A stretch of 64,000 bases of DNA from the NCBI RefSeq assembly GCF_022458865.1, contig NZ_JAJNMU010000034.1, positions 1-64,000 of the forward strand, written 5' to 3'. Of the stretch, positions 6,837-16,058 are shown in pieces (the first letter of the stretch is position 1; each line of letters opens with the position of its first letter). The position numbers and the translations under genes were made by a program. The notes beneath the pieces were generated by a model, which searched no databases, had not been told where the DNA came from, and saw nothing but the letters and a program-made list of their open reading frames with translations. Origin of the DNA: Paenibacillus periandrae. GTDB taxonomy: Bacteria; Bacillota; Bacilli; Paenibacillales; NBRC-103111.

Positions 6837-9800
6837 ATGTATAGAGTAAAATATATAGTCGTTATCACTTTGTTTCTCGCTGTTCTTCTAAGCTTTCGGT
6901 GGCTTTGGTCCGAAGTGTTTCCAGCCCCGGAGTATCCTCAGGCTATTCAAGGCGTGCTCGACATGCGCGGTTGGGATTTCGAGAAATCCCGCGCTATCAG
7001 TCTTAATGGCGAGTGGGAGTTTTATCCGTCGGCCTTTATCTCGCACGAAGACGCTGCGCAGCTTTCGGCCGCCGCTCCGCGTTATGTTCAGGTTCCGGGA
7101 AACTGGCACAGCGCTTTTCCGGAAGGCACGAAATCGTCGTACGGTTACGGGACATACCGGCTTCGCATATTGGTCGATTCTTCGGTGGACCAACCCTACG
7201 CCTTCTGGATCAGGGACGTTCAGGCTTCTTCCGCTGTTGAAATCAACGGTCAAATGCATAAGTCGCTTGCAAATCCTGCGGAACAGCCGCAATCGTATAC
7301 GCCTGGCAACGTTCCGTATACCGTCTCCTACGAAGCAAATGGCGCGAAGGAAATCGAGCTGCTTGTGCGCGTCGCCAATTTTGAACACCCTTTTGTCGGT
7401 GGCATTTCAAAATCGATCCGCTTCGGCTCGCAGGTGGCGATCGACTTCGAGCACTCGTATTCCATCGGCTTTCAGCTTATCTTGTGCGTTGTTCTTCTGC
7501 TGCACGCATTATATGCCTGCATCCTGTACCTGTTCAACCCGCGGCAGAAGGCGCTGTTCGTTTTTTTCCTGCTACTGCTGGCCGCCAGCGTCACCGTCGT
7601 TTCCGATAACGATAAAATAATGCAGATTTGGTTCCCGATGAGCTATATGTACGAGCAAAAAATCAGACTGCTTTCATACATGGGAGCTTCCTATTTTATT
7701 TTATACCTGACCAGGACCCTATACGCTAAAGAGGAAGGCCGTAGGTTGTATCGGGCTTATGTCGTCCTGCTCATCATCTATTCGGTGTTCACGCTGTTCG
7801 CACCGCCTCCGCTCATTTATTATTCAAGGAAAGCCATGCTTTACGCTTTTCTGTATTTTTTTCCAATGGCTTGGTTTGTTTATTTGGCCGTTAAAATGGT
7901 GATGAGAAAGCAGCATGACTCCATTTATCTGCTGCTTGCGGTCATCAGCGTTGCGTCGAGCATCCTTTGGGGGGCTTATAATTTCAGCGAAAAGGTAAGC
8001 GGCGTCTTCTATCCGGTCGATCTGATTGCGGCTATTGTCGTTTTCTCGGCTTATTGGTTTAAACGATATTTCCGCAATTCCGAAGAAAACGCCAGGCTGA
8101 ACGAGCAACTCAGAGAGTCCGACAGGCTAAAAGATCAATTTCTCGCCAATACGTCGCATGAGCTAAGAACGCCGCTGCACGGCATAATGAATATCGCTCA
8201 GAACATCATGACCAATCAGCGGCACGTGCTGGACAGTAAAAGCCTGGAGGATATGCATCTACTCATCACGATCAGCAGCCGCATGTCGCACATGATCGAC
8301 GATTTGCTCGACGTGGTACGTCTTCAGGAGAAGCGCATCGTGTTGAAGAAAAAACCTTTAGAGGTGCGGTCCATCGTTTCCGGCGTATTCGGCATGCTTG
8401 CCTTTATGACGGAGGGCAAGCCCATCAGACTGAAAATGAATATCCCGGAGCCGATGCCGCCGGTTTTTGCGGATGAAAAAAGACTGGTACAAATCTTATT
8501 TAATCTCGTGCATAACGCGCTAAAGTATACGACGCAAGGAACGGTGGCCGTTTCTGCCAAAATCGAAAACGGGCAGGCACAGATTGAAGTATCCGATACA
8601 GGGTCCGGTATGGATGAGGACACGCAATCACGCGTATTTCTGCGCTACGAGCAGGGCTTTCACGGCCAAAATGACGATCGGGGGATGGGGCTCGGCTTAA
8701 GTATTTGTAAGGAGCTCGTAGAGCTTCACGGCGGAGAAATTACGCTTCGCTCCGACCCCGGGAAAGGCTCCGTATTTCGTTTCTCACTCCCTCTCGCGGA
8801 TTCGCAGACAATTCCTGAGAGGGGGCTTGAGGTCTACGGGGAAATAGCAGCCGCGCAATTCCTTTCGGAAGAACCCGCCAGCGAACTCCCTGTCCTGCAG
8901 CTTGAATCGCTGCCATTCGAGGAAGGGCTGGCCAATATCCTTGCCGTGGACGATGACCCTGTGAACCTGAAGGTCCTTGCAGGTATCCTGAGATCGGAGC
9001 CTTACAACGTCAAATTGGTCGCTTCGGCGGAAGAAGCATTGTCGCTACTCGGAACGCAGCAGTGGGATTTGCTTGTAGCCGATGTGATGATGCCTGAAAT
9101 GTCCGGCTATGATTTGACGCGAAAGGTAAGGGAGCGCTTCTCTGTTTCAGAGCTCCCGATTTTGCTGCTGACCGCGCGCAGTGCACCTGCGGACATCTAT
9201 GCGGGATTTAAGGCTGGCGCGAACGACTATGTCGCCAAACCGGTCGACGCCCTTGAGTTGAGGTACCGTATCAGGTCGTTGACTGCGTTGAAGCAATCGG
9301 TTCATGAACGGCTGCGTTTGGAAGCAGCATATCTTCAGGCTCAGATCCAGCCCCATTTTCTTTTTAATACACTGAACTCCATTATGGCACTCAGCGATCT
9401 GGACACGGAGAGAATGCGCAAGCTTGGTGACGCTTTTATCGATTACCTGCGAATTAGCTTTCATTTTCTAAATTCAGGCAAACTGGTTGCGCTCTCCCAT
9501 GAGATGGAGCTTGTAAAGGCGTATCTGTATATCGAAAAAGAGCGTTTCGAAGACAAGCTCACCGTCGTATGGGAGGGAGATGCGGACTTCGAGCTGCTTC
9601 TTCCGCCGCTTAGTATCCAGCCGCTGGTGGAAAACGCAGTCAAGCACGGCGTCCTAAGCCAAGCGGGTAGAGGGACGGTACGCATCCGCACGATTCGCAT
9701 GGATGATTGCACGATGATTGAGGTGAAAGACGACGGCAAAGGGATGAAGGAGGAAGATATTCAGTACGTGCTGGAACATCCGGCCAAGAAAGGGTGGGGC

Positions 9801-9926
9801 GGCATCGGGTTGTTCAATACGAATCGGAGGCTGGAGCAAATGTACGGGAGCGGCCTTTTGATTGAAAGCAAGGAAGGTGAAGGCACCTCGGTTTCTTTTG
9901 TGATCCCCGCGGGAAATGCACCCTAG
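6837..9926 (+). CDS. 7TM hybrid sensor kinase with response-regulator and LytS-type kinase modules
   Basis: About 1029 residues from ATG 6837 (a TTG at 6825 is also possible; neither has a strong ribosome binding site). Order: one N-terminal membrane segment; an extracytoplasmic jelly-roll domain (about 30-210, 7TMR-DISMED2-like, with LNGEWEFYP and PGNW); seven membrane segments (7TMR-DISM, about 215-415); HisKA with SHELRTPLHG (His441); HATPase_c (NLVHNALKYT, DTGSGM, GMGLGLSICKELV); a receiver with DVMMPEMSG (Asp749) and KPVD; then a second kinase of the His_kinase/LytS type, QAQIQPHFLFNTLNSI (His840), with its own ATPase (PLVENAVKHG, DDGKGM, GGIGLFNTNRRL). It probably reads an external carbohydrate-like cue. 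No cognate response regulator is adjacent. Confidence 0.85.
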   Translation: MYRVKYIVVITLFLAVLLSFRWLWSEVFPAPEYPQAIQGVLDMRGWDFEKSRAISLNGEWEFYPSAFISHEDAAQLSAAAPRYVQVPGNWHSAFPEGTKSSYGYGTYRLRILVDSSVDQPYAFWIRDVQASSAVEINGQMHKSLANPAEQPQSYTPGNVPYTVSYEANGAKEIELLVRVANFEHPFVGGISKSIRFGSQVAIDFEHSYSIGFQLILCVVLLLHALYACILYLFNPRQKALFVFFLLLLAASVTVVSDNDKIMQIWFPMSYMYEQKIRLLSYMGASYFILYLTRTLYAKEEGRRLYRAYVVLLIIYSVFTLFAPPPLIYYSRKAMLYAFLYFFPMAWFVYLAVKMVMRKQHDSIYLLLAVISVASSILWGAYNFSEKVSGVFYPVDLIAAIVVFSAYWFKRYFRNSEENARLNEQLRESDRLKDQFLANTSHELRTPLHGIMNIAQNIMTNQRHVLDSKSLEDMHLLITISSRMSHMIDDLLDVVRLQEKRIVLKKKPLEVRSIVSGVFGMLAFMTEGKPIRLKMNIPEPMPPVFADEKRLVQILFNLVHNALKYTTQGTVAVSAKIENGQAQIEVSDTGSGMDEDTQSRVFLRYEQGFHGQNDDRGMGLGLSICKELVELHGGEITLRSDPGKGSVFRFSLPLADSQTIPERGLEVYGEIAAAQFLSEEPASELPVLQLESLPFEEGLANILAVDDDPVNLKVLAGILRSEPYNVKLVASAEEALSLLGTQQWDLLVADVMMPEMSGYDLTRKVRERFSVSELPILLLTARSAPADIYAGFKAGANDYVAKPVDALELRYRIRSLTALKQSVHERLRLEAAYLQAQIQPHFLFNTLNSIMALSDLDTERMRKLGDAFIDYLRISFHFLNSGKLVALSHEMELVKAYLYIEKERFEDKLTVVWEGDADFELLLPPLSIQPLVENAVKHGVLSQAGRGTVRIRTIRMDDCTMIEVKDDGKGMKEEDIQYVLEHPAKKGWGGIGLFNTNRRLEQMYGSGLLIESKEGEGTSVSFVIPAGNAP

Positions 9927-9969
9927 CATAAACAACCATACCGTTCTGGAAAAGGTATGATACCAGAAT

Positions 9970-10050
9970 CAGTTTTTCAACCGGTTGTTTTCGTTCTGTA
10001 TCCTGCTCGAAGCTGCTTACACGGACATAGCCAATACGTTGTCCCTTCAT
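9970..10050 (-). pseudogene. tnpR: Tn3-type serine resolvase, N-terminal fragment
   Basis: The minus strand begins MKGQRIGYVRVSSFEQDTER, the start of Tn3-family resolvases, including the catalytic serine in RVSS. Similarity ends after about 20 residues and the frame runs into unrelated sequence. The AT-rich region 10051-10200 contains repeated TGTCA/TGACG motifs that could be the res site. Confidence 0.65.
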
Positions 10051-10278
10051 AAAAAAAGCTCCTCATCCCAAAAGTGTCAGGAATAAATCTATAACCCTTT
10101 TTCGAAAGTGTCAATTAATATTCATAACAACCCAATTCTGACGTTTTTCTTGAGATATTCTGACGTCAGTTTGAGGTATAGTTCATTATGACAAGTAGCC
10201 GAGAGAGAGGGAGGGGATCGGGCATTATAGTTTAACAACCAAGTTTCTTACTCTAAGATACAGGTCTTCACACATGAT

Positions 10279-10300
10279 AAAAGCCCCTTATCGGGGCTTT
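10279..10300. terminator. Bidirectional terminator overlapping a microprotein stop
   Basis: AAAAGCCCC (10280-10287) pairs with GGGGCTTTT-like sequence (10293-10300) around TTAT. On the minus strand it is followed by T-rich sequence and contains the stop codon of the microprotein at 10288-10374. Confidence 0.6.
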
Positions 10301-10374
10301 ATAATTCCGCAAACGAAGCATCTATAGTTTTTTCCCTTAGCCTGCCTTACGTTTTCGCAATAAACACACTGCAC
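10288..10374 (-). CDS. 28-residue CxxC...CxxC zinc-ribbon microprotein
   Basis: GTG start at 10374 with a near-perfect AGAGGAGGTG ribosome binding site 8 bases upstream. The peptide starts MQCVYCENVRQAKGK and ends CFVCGIIKPR, with two CxxC pairs 15 residues apart, the spacing of a minimal zinc ribbon. The TAA stop lies inside the terminator stem. RBS, Cys pattern and terminator together argue for a real gene. Its function is unknown; similar tiny zinc-ribbon proteins are widespread in Bacillales. Confidence 0.6.
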   Translation of the reverse strand: MQCVYCENVRQAKGKNYRCFVCGIIKPR

Positions 10375-10479
10375 AATAAACACCTCCTCTGTGGGATATT
10401 ATGCCGATGGAAAGGTATGCCTATACAAAGTAACCCCGTGTTTCTATTGCTAAGATATTAACCGAAACAACCACAAATA

Positions 10480-10575
10480 TGTAGGAGGCGTGTATGGGCT
10501 ACTTGGGGTGCCATTAAGATCGAAGGAGAAATAAGTACATGTAAAGAGCGACAAAATAAATGTCGCTCTTTACTG
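10480..10575 (+). other. Short transcript unit with 7-codon ORF, start-stop ORF and terminator
   Basis: TAGGAGGCG (10482-10490) precedes ATG GGC TAC TTG GGG TGC CAT TAA (10494-10517). A second ribosome binding site, AAGGAG, precedes ATG TAA (about 10538-10543). A strong hairpin follows: TAAAGAGCGACA (10542-10553) pairs with TGTCGCTCTTTA (10561-10572). The next gene is on the other strand, so this is not a leader of an adjacent gene. It may be a small RNA or a degenerate remnant. Confidence 0.35.
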
Positions 10576-10652
10576 CCATATTTAGATAAGCAACCTAATA
10601 CCCCCACCAATATTCAATTCAATAGGGGACTGCTGTCTTTTACAACCATCGT

Positions 10653-11156
10653 TTATTTCTTTTTATGTGCCATCAATTCTGAGACGGTAACTACCCGATA
10701 GCCCCTCTTTTTTAATTCCGGAAGTATTATTTTCAAAGCCTCAACCGTTTGTGTCGATCCGTTAATATGATCGTGCAGCAAAACGATGTCCCCATTACGT
10801 GCATTGTTCAGTACTTTATTCGCAATTTTGTCTACCCGGGTGGCGCTCCAATCCTTTGTATCCTGGTGCCAAGACCATAATACCACCGTATATCCGTATT
10901 GTTTTGCTATTTGAATAACCGTATCATTATAAAAGCCACCTGGGGGCCGAAACCATGGACAATCTTGCCCGGTTACGGCTTTTATTTTTTTCTGAACGTT
11001 TTCAATCTCAGCCGCAATCGTTTTCTGTCTAATATTACCCTTAAAATAAACGTGATTGTCCGTATGGTTTGCCACCTCGTGTCCTTCTGCAATTTCACGT
11101 TTGACGAGATCCGGGTTTCCTGATTTTGGTATCACATCACAAGAGCGAAATGACAC
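10653..11156 (-). pseudogene. Polysaccharide deacetylase (NodB/CE4), N-terminally truncated
   Basis: 167 residues from a GTG start at 11156. CE4 motifs present: ANHTDNH (motif 2 metal histidines), RPPGG (motif 3), WSWHQDTKDW (motif 4) and DIVLLHDH (motif 5). The essential first motif TFDDGP, which supplies the catalytic and metal-binding aspartates, is missing; the N-terminal 30 residues do not look like a deacetylase and the frame is closed by a stop just upstream. The protein would be inactive. The gene abuts the gerA fragment on the other strand, so one deletion probably removed both N-terminal parts. Confidence 0.75.
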
Positions 11157-11249
11157 ACCGGATTTGGAGTTCTTTAATACTGCTTATAGTCAGCAGTATA
11201 TTTTCCCTTAATACGAGCCTCAACAAAAAGAGCAGCCTAGTGGCAATTC

Positions 11250-11645
11250 ATGTTTCAGGCCGCAGAAGATTATTATCATCGGTTGGATATTGCCAGCCTT
11301 CTTCGTATATTGCGTTTTTTTTGTTTCTTCATTGCTTTATCGGCTCCTTCCCTATATATTGCCATTACAACTTTTCACCAGGAAATGGTCCCCACCGACC
11401 TGCTTATCAGCTTGGTAGCACAGCGGGAGAGCGTTCCATTTCCAGCCTTTATAGAGGCAATTATCATGGAAGTCAGCTTCGAAATTTTGCGCGAGGCTGG
11501 GATTCGAATGCCTCGCGCTATCGGGCAGGCAGTGTCTATTGTTGGAACATTGGTTATTGGGACGGCTGCAGTTGACGCGGGTATGGTATCCGCAGCTATG
11601 GTTATTGTGGTATCGATAACAGCCATCAACAAACAATCAACCAAC
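11250..11645 (+). pseudogene. gerA: GerA-family spore germinant receptor subunit, internal fragment
   Basis: Reads MFQAAEDYYHR, FIALSAPSLYIAITTFHQEMVPTDLLISLVAQRESVPFPAFIEAIIMEVSFEILREAGIRMPRAIGQAVSIVGTLVIGTAAVDAGMVSAAMVIVVSITAI, the conserved membrane core of GerA/GerKA proteins. A stop lies just upstream (11238-11240). Downstream the frame ends inside the end repeat beginning at 11646. Only about a quarter of the gene remains. An N-terminal gerA fragment occurs separately at 25775. Confidence 0.85.
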
Positions 11646-11791
11646 TGTCGGGTGACAAGAACATTATCCGAATGAAGTCCACGGAAACCGTGGGCTTTTT
11701 TAGTAATCGGATCAAGTTCTTGTCAATTAGCGATGACAAGAACTTGATCCGATTCCCGATTGGTGACAAGAACATTGTCCGATTCCCGACA
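11646..11791. repeat. 146-bp MITE-like element, copy 2 of the TGTCGGG end repeat
   Basis: Begins TGTCGGGTGACAAGAACATT and ends TTCCCGACA at 11791, so the termini are inverted (TGTCGGG/CCCGACA). Inside are a terminator hairpin (CCACGGAAACCGTGG plus T-run) and four TGACAAGAAC sites in both orientations. It interrupts the gerA fragment. No target duplication is obvious. The size suggests a non-autonomous element or two fused transposon ends. Confidence 0.65.
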
Positions 11792-12112
11792 ACCTTAGCA
11801 GAATCGGTTTGTGACACTATTTGTAGTATTATTATTTGAACTTGATCCAGAAGTGAGTTGTTTCGAAGGATAACAAACATAACCATATCGTCTGTTTGAA
11901 GCTGGAGATATCAAATACGTAAAAATATCACTTTCAAAAGGAGTTATCACTAGTAATATATGTGAAATAGTGATTGCTTCAGCAAGCTGTACGCCGCGTA
12001 TCGCTTGTGAAATTGGATATCACACCTTAATCACCCTACACGCAGATGCCGGCATGGATCAGCGGCCGCGTTGTGCTAATTGGCAGTAGAGCGTGATGGC
12101 AAACTATTCTAG
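11792..12112. other. No recognisable gene
   Basis: About 320 bases holding only a 60-codon open frame on the plus strand (about 11891-12089) that I do not recognise and that lacks a ribosome binding site. Confidence 0.4.
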
Positions 12113-12402
12113 TTATTTGAGGGGGTAGGAGAATGGGATATATTTTTCTGATTTAACCACAGATGGACTAAATATTATTCGTTCAACCTTGTGTTCATTC
12201 GCATCGACCAGCTTTTTGTCTGCAGAGGGGACGTGGACTATGAAGCTGCCGATTGAAAGGCTGCAGGTACAGAAGTAACTAATGCAGAGCGTGGTGTTGT
12301 AGTATCCTCATAATTCACGGGTTCCTTGGTTTTTGAAGGAGAAGAATGTCCACATCTTGATGTCAGTGTAATCAAAGCTGCAAAAATGAATGCTATTTTC
12401 AA
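12113..12402 (-). pseudogene. Small lipoprotein, frameshifted
   Basis: TTG start at 12402 with AGGATT just upstream. The peptide begins MKIAFIFAALITLTSRCGHSS, a lipoprotein signal with a lipobox-like LTSRC. The frame stops near 12240, but the next frame continues without gap as GSFIVHVPSADKKLVDANEHKVERIIF and ends at 12113-12115. A one-base shift near 12245 therefore splits a protein of about 95 residues. It lies just downstream of spoVB on the same strand. Function unknown. Confidence 0.5.
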
Positions 12403-12464
12403 ATAATCCTAAGGATATGTTTGAAGGACCATATTCAGATTAAGAATGTGATCCTGATTGAAAC

Positions 12465-14015
12465 TTACCATAGGATCGAGAATCTGTAGCGCGTACTTTT
12501 CCAATTCAACGTACCCGTCAATACGAGTGCGGCCAAATAGAGAAACAAGGAACAGACGATTGAAATGATTACACACCATAACTGTGGCATACCATGGCTG
12601 GAAACATAGATATAGGTCCAGTGTCCGCATATCATCATCAGCATCATGCATATCCCAACCTTGACATAAGGGCGAATACTCCAATAAAATCCAATCGAGC
12701 TTGAGATGGAAAAGAAGTTCAGTAGTGTTTGCATCACAATGCCGATACCGATGCCGTACGCAACGCCAATAATACCAAATTGGCTGCCGAACACGAAGAT
12801 CGAGACACCCTTGAATACTGTAGCTATTACGTAATTCCACAGCGTAACTTTCGCGTGGCCAAGGCCAAGCAGAATCGCATGAAGCGGGGCGTCGAAATAA
12901 TGCAGGAAAAACATCGGCGCCAGTATTTTTAGAAGCAGTCCTGCTTCAGGGGCATTATAGACAAGTGTCGTTAGTGGAGTTGCCCACTCGTACAAGATAA
13001 CGGTTGCCGGTGCGCCGATCAGGAGTCCCAAGATCATAGCCTGATTCATCCTCTCATGTATGAGCAGACTGTTCTTGTTCGCCGCTGCCTCGCCAATCGC
13101 AGGAATGAGAGCGGTGGACAAAGATTGCGTGATAAAGCTTGGCATGAAAAGCAGCGGAAACGCATAGCCGGCCAGTTGTCCGAATTGCTTCGTGGCTAAC
13201 GCCGTGCCAGTGCCGGCGAGCGCTAAGCTGGTTGTAACAAGAAGCGGCTGGAAGGTGCTGTATAACGAATGAATGACACCGTGCCCAGTTGTCGGCAGTC
13301 CGATCTGCAGCAGCTCGCCGAGTATGCTTCTTCCTTGTTTCAGGTGGTTTTCCCAAGTCTCGCCCGGCATCTTAGGTTCACCGTATAACTTGTAGCTTGT
13401 CACAAGGTATAGAAGGCTGATCGCTTCGCTAACAACAGAGGCAGCCATTGCTCCGGCTGCCGCATAAGCGACACCGTAAGGCAGCAAGAGGTTTACCAGC
13501 GCAAGAACACAGGCGATTTGCACCGTATGCTCCAACACATCGGAAGCTGCAATGGTCTTCATCTGCTGCATGCCGCGGAAATATCCCTTTAATACGGCGG
13601 AGACAGCTACGATCGGCGCGATCGGCGTAATCGCCAGCATCGCGTAATAAGCGCGTTGGTCGCTTAGCAGTATGGATGCGATCCACTCAGATCCAAGTAA
13701 CGATATGGTCGTGAGCGCTACACTCAAGACGCTCGTGACAGCTAGCGAGACATGCAGAATGCGCCTCACTTTCGTCCGTTCACCGCGAGCGTCGGCCTCT
13801 GCGACCAACTTTGAAATTGCCACCGGCAATCCAAGCTCCGTAATCGTAATGACGAGCGGGACGAGCGGATGCGCCATCATCAAGATGCCGATTCCCTCTG
13901 CGCCCAGGACGCGAGCGATATACATGCCGCTAATAAAACCGAGAATACGGTTGATGAATGCAGCGACAGACAAGACCAGCGTACCTCTCATGAACGATTG
14001 CCCGTGTTGTGACAT
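12465..14015 (-). CDS. spoVB: SpoVB-type lipid-linked oligosaccharide flippase
   Basis: 516 residues from ATG 14015, chosen because CAGGAGGACACAAGTC lies just before it; the frame is open further upstream without an RBS. A polytopic MATE/MOP-family protein of about 14 membrane segments with family signatures: GTLVLSVAAFINRILGFISGMYIARVLGAEGIGI at the start, ELGLPVAISKLVAEADARG, and LKGYFRGMQQM near residue 150. In B. subtilis SpoVB is needed for spore cortex peptidoglycan synthesis and relates to the lipid II flippase MurJ. Solitary; a lipoprotein remnant follows. The gene looks intact. Confidence 0.85.
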   Translation of the reverse strand: MSQHGQSFMRGTLVLSVAAFINRILGFISGMYIARVLGAEGIGILMMAHPLVPLVITITELGLPVAISKLVAEADARGERTKVRRILHVSLAVTSVLSVALTTISLLGSEWIASILLSDQRAYYAMLAITPIAPIVAVSAVLKGYFRGMQQMKTIAASDVLEHTVQIACVLALVNLLLPYGVAYAAAGAMAASVVSEAISLLYLVTSYKLYGEPKMPGETWENHLKQGRSILGELLQIGLPTTGHGVIHSLYSTFQPLLVTTSLALAGTGTALATKQFGQLAGYAFPLLFMPSFITQSLSTALIPAIGEAAANKNSLLIHERMNQAMILGLLIGAPATVILYEWATPLTTLVYNAPEAGLLLKILAPMFFLHYFDAPLHAILLGLGHAKVTLWNYVIATVFKGVSIFVFGSQFGIIGVAYGIGIGIVMQTLLNFFSISSSIGFYWSIRPYVKVGICMMLMMICGHWTYIYVSSHGMPQLWCVIISIVCSLFLYLAALVLTGTLNWKSTRYRFSILW

Positions 14016-14255
14016 GACTTGTGTCCTCCTGTTTATCGAATACTTAAATGTATTCAAAAATTGGAAAAGCATGCGAACAAGCCGGTGTTGATGCCATTAT
14101 GTAAGCCGATAGAACACAATTCAGACATCGAAGTTAGTTATATTCTTAATGGTTGTTCTGAACCAAGAGATCCTCAATAAAATTATTAGATAATTTCACA
14201 CTTGGAATATATACCTTTTTGATAATAATAAATAAACGAGAAGCAGAGGAGACTT

Positions 14256-15320
14256 ATGCCATTAATAGCGACTTCAAAGCTACCACCACCAGAAGACTGG
14301 CAGGAATTTGAAAGTATGACACGCGATGTTTTGAGTGAGAGATGGTCTTCCCCTAATCTTGAAATGAATGGAAGACAAGGTCAAGAACAAGCTGGAGTTG
14401 ACATATATGGAGCAAATCATAAAAATATATTTGTTGGAGTCCAATGTAAAAATACTGACAATTTAAACCTTCAAACTGTAGTTGATGAAGTTGCAAAAGC
14501 TGAAGCATTTGAACCTTCAATCAAGGTATTTTATATAGCTACCACAGGAAAAAGAAATAGTAAACTCCAAAAATCTGTACGTATTGAAAGTAAAAAGCGA
14601 AAAGCAGAAGGTAAATTTAGGATTCACCTTCTTTTTTGGGAGGATATTCAATCTGAAATAGCAAAAAGCAAGCTACTTTTCCAAAAATACTATAGTCAAT
14701 TTATTACGAACTTGCCAACACAACCTTCTGTAAGTGGGAATCGAAATATTAGTGCACTTGATCTTGGATTTTATGGTTTGAATATAAGACGAATCATGGG
14801 GATTTCCTTTGGGGATTGGGGGAGTTCAGAAAAAGATATCAGGGAGTTCAGTTCTATGCTTGATTTGCTAGAGGAGGCCATTACCGTTATTGCGAGTGTA
14901 GAACAATTACCTAAAAGATTAGATACATTAAGTAAATTCAAGAATGAAATAGATAAAGTATGTGAAGGAAGGGTGAAGAGTTGGAAAAATGCTAACGAGT
15001 TTGCAGAAAAGCTTGAAGTGACTATACGTAATTTAAATCGTTGGTTAGGACCTGAAGAGATAAAGTTGTTTACTATAGGAGCACAATTAGGTACATGGGA
15101 AAATTACGATCTCTATCATTATGAAGATTCATACAGCCAAGAAAAATTGGATTTACTTAAAGAGCGAATTAAGGAGGTTTTGGCTGCTAAGAAAATTCCA
15201 AAAGAAATTGACCAGTACATTAAAGATTATCTAGATCAGGATAGTGAGTTTGGAAAAAGAAGCAATGCACCAACTAGATCCTTTAACTGGCTCAGACAAT
15301 ACTACATGACCAATCAATAA
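14256..15320 (+). CDS. Mrr-like PD-(D/E)xK nuclease-domain protein, candidate defence effector
   Basis: 354 residues with a good ribosome binding site (AGAGGAGACTT). Residues 13-130 look like a restriction-endonuclease fold: DWQEFESMTRDVL, then GQEQAGVDIYG...NIFVGVQCKN, matching the GxD...QxK core of Mrr/PD-(D/E)xK enzymes, then VFYIATTGKRNSKLQK. The same N-terminal module occurs in STAND/Avs-like and other anti-phage proteins. Residues 175-354 are helical and not recognised. No ATPase or partner gene is adjacent, so it may act alone or be a remnant of a larger system. The gene is more AT-rich than spoVB, suggesting transfer. Confidence 0.65.
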   Translation: MPLIATSKLPPPEDWQEFESMTRDVLSERWSSPNLEMNGRQGQEQAGVDIYGANHKNIFVGVQCKNTDNLNLQTVVDEVAKAEAFEPSIKVFYIATTGKRNSKLQKSVRIESKKRKAEGKFRIHLLFWEDIQSEIAKSKLLFQKYYSQFITNLPTQPSVSGNRNISALDLGFYGLNIRRIMGISFGDWGSSEKDIREFSSMLDLLEEAITVIASVEQLPKRLDTLSKFKNEIDKVCEGRVKSWKNANEFAEKLEVTIRNLNRWLGPEEIKLFTIGAQLGTWENYDLYHYEDSYSQEKLDLLKERIKEVLAAKKIPKEIDQYIKDYLDQDSEFGKRSNAPTRSFNWLRQYYMTNQ

Positions 15321-15352
15321 TTAGGAGCTAATTGATAATACACCTAGACCTT

Positions 15353-15908
15353 ATGAAACTTTTCAACGGCTACGTCAGAAACTACCACACATTTAACCTG
15401 ACGATCCATCACGGTAAGCACTCATTCACAATGAGGGAGATAGAATATTTCTCAAGGCTCGGCTCTATGTTGGGGGTATCATCCCTTCACGGAGGACACA
15501 TGTAGCGGAGCCGTCCGACCGATGGACTTGTCATGGTGGGGCAGCTACGATGGAGAGTATTGGCACGACTTTATCCTCCACATGGAGCGGGAGAACTTTT
15601 TCAAGAAAGATATGGAAACCTTGGACAAGCTGTTCTGTGACCGAGAGTACACCCCAATCAACATTATCGGTATCATGAACGTTCGAAGCCGAGTCAGAAT
15701 TGATGAGTTAGTAGAGACAGCGAAAACAACTTGTAAGATCGACAATGCCGTGCTCGTATTCAAAACAACGTCGTCAGGCAAAAGCCAGCCGTATTTTGAT
15801 GAAGTCCACGCTTATCTGCTTAATAAGTCAGAGATCATTGAGAAAAAGATGGCTTTCGTATCAGACATCAGCGGTACGCTTTACATGCAGTTTGAAAAGA
15901 CACTTTGA
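15353..15908 (+). pseudogene. Hypothetical gene split by a frameshift
   Basis: The first frame starts ATG 15353 (MKLFNGYVRNYHTFNLTIHH, HSFTMREIEYFSRLGSMLG) and stops at 15503-15505. The second frame is open from about 15444 and carries FTEDTCSGAVRPMDLSWWGSYDGEYWHDF to TAA/TGA at 15906-15908. Joining them near 15475 gives one protein of about 184 residues with a tryptophan-rich middle. I do not recognise the family. Confidence 0.4.
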
Positions 15909-16058
15909 AAAGGGTGCTTGAGAAATCAATATTATCATGAGTCTTTTAGTCATACACTCGGGTAAGTTATGTCTGCAGCATACCAGAATATTGTTTGAGG
16001 ACAGTAATATTATGAAGCCCTTTGCTGAATATCAGCAAGAGAGTTACTTTAGATGGTT

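Noticed and set aside
6831-6860. TGTCACA before the hybrid kinase as a seventh ECF41 promoter
   Set aside because: No GTC box at the 16-base spacing, and the heptamer overlaps the start codon.
9814-9969. Extension of the resolvase frame
   Set aside because: After about 20 residues similarity ends and the frame overlaps the kinase gene's 3' end; no catalytic continuation.
10051-10200. Definite res site of a Tn3 transposon
   Set aside because: TGTCA/TGACG motifs are present but the subsite spacing could not be established.
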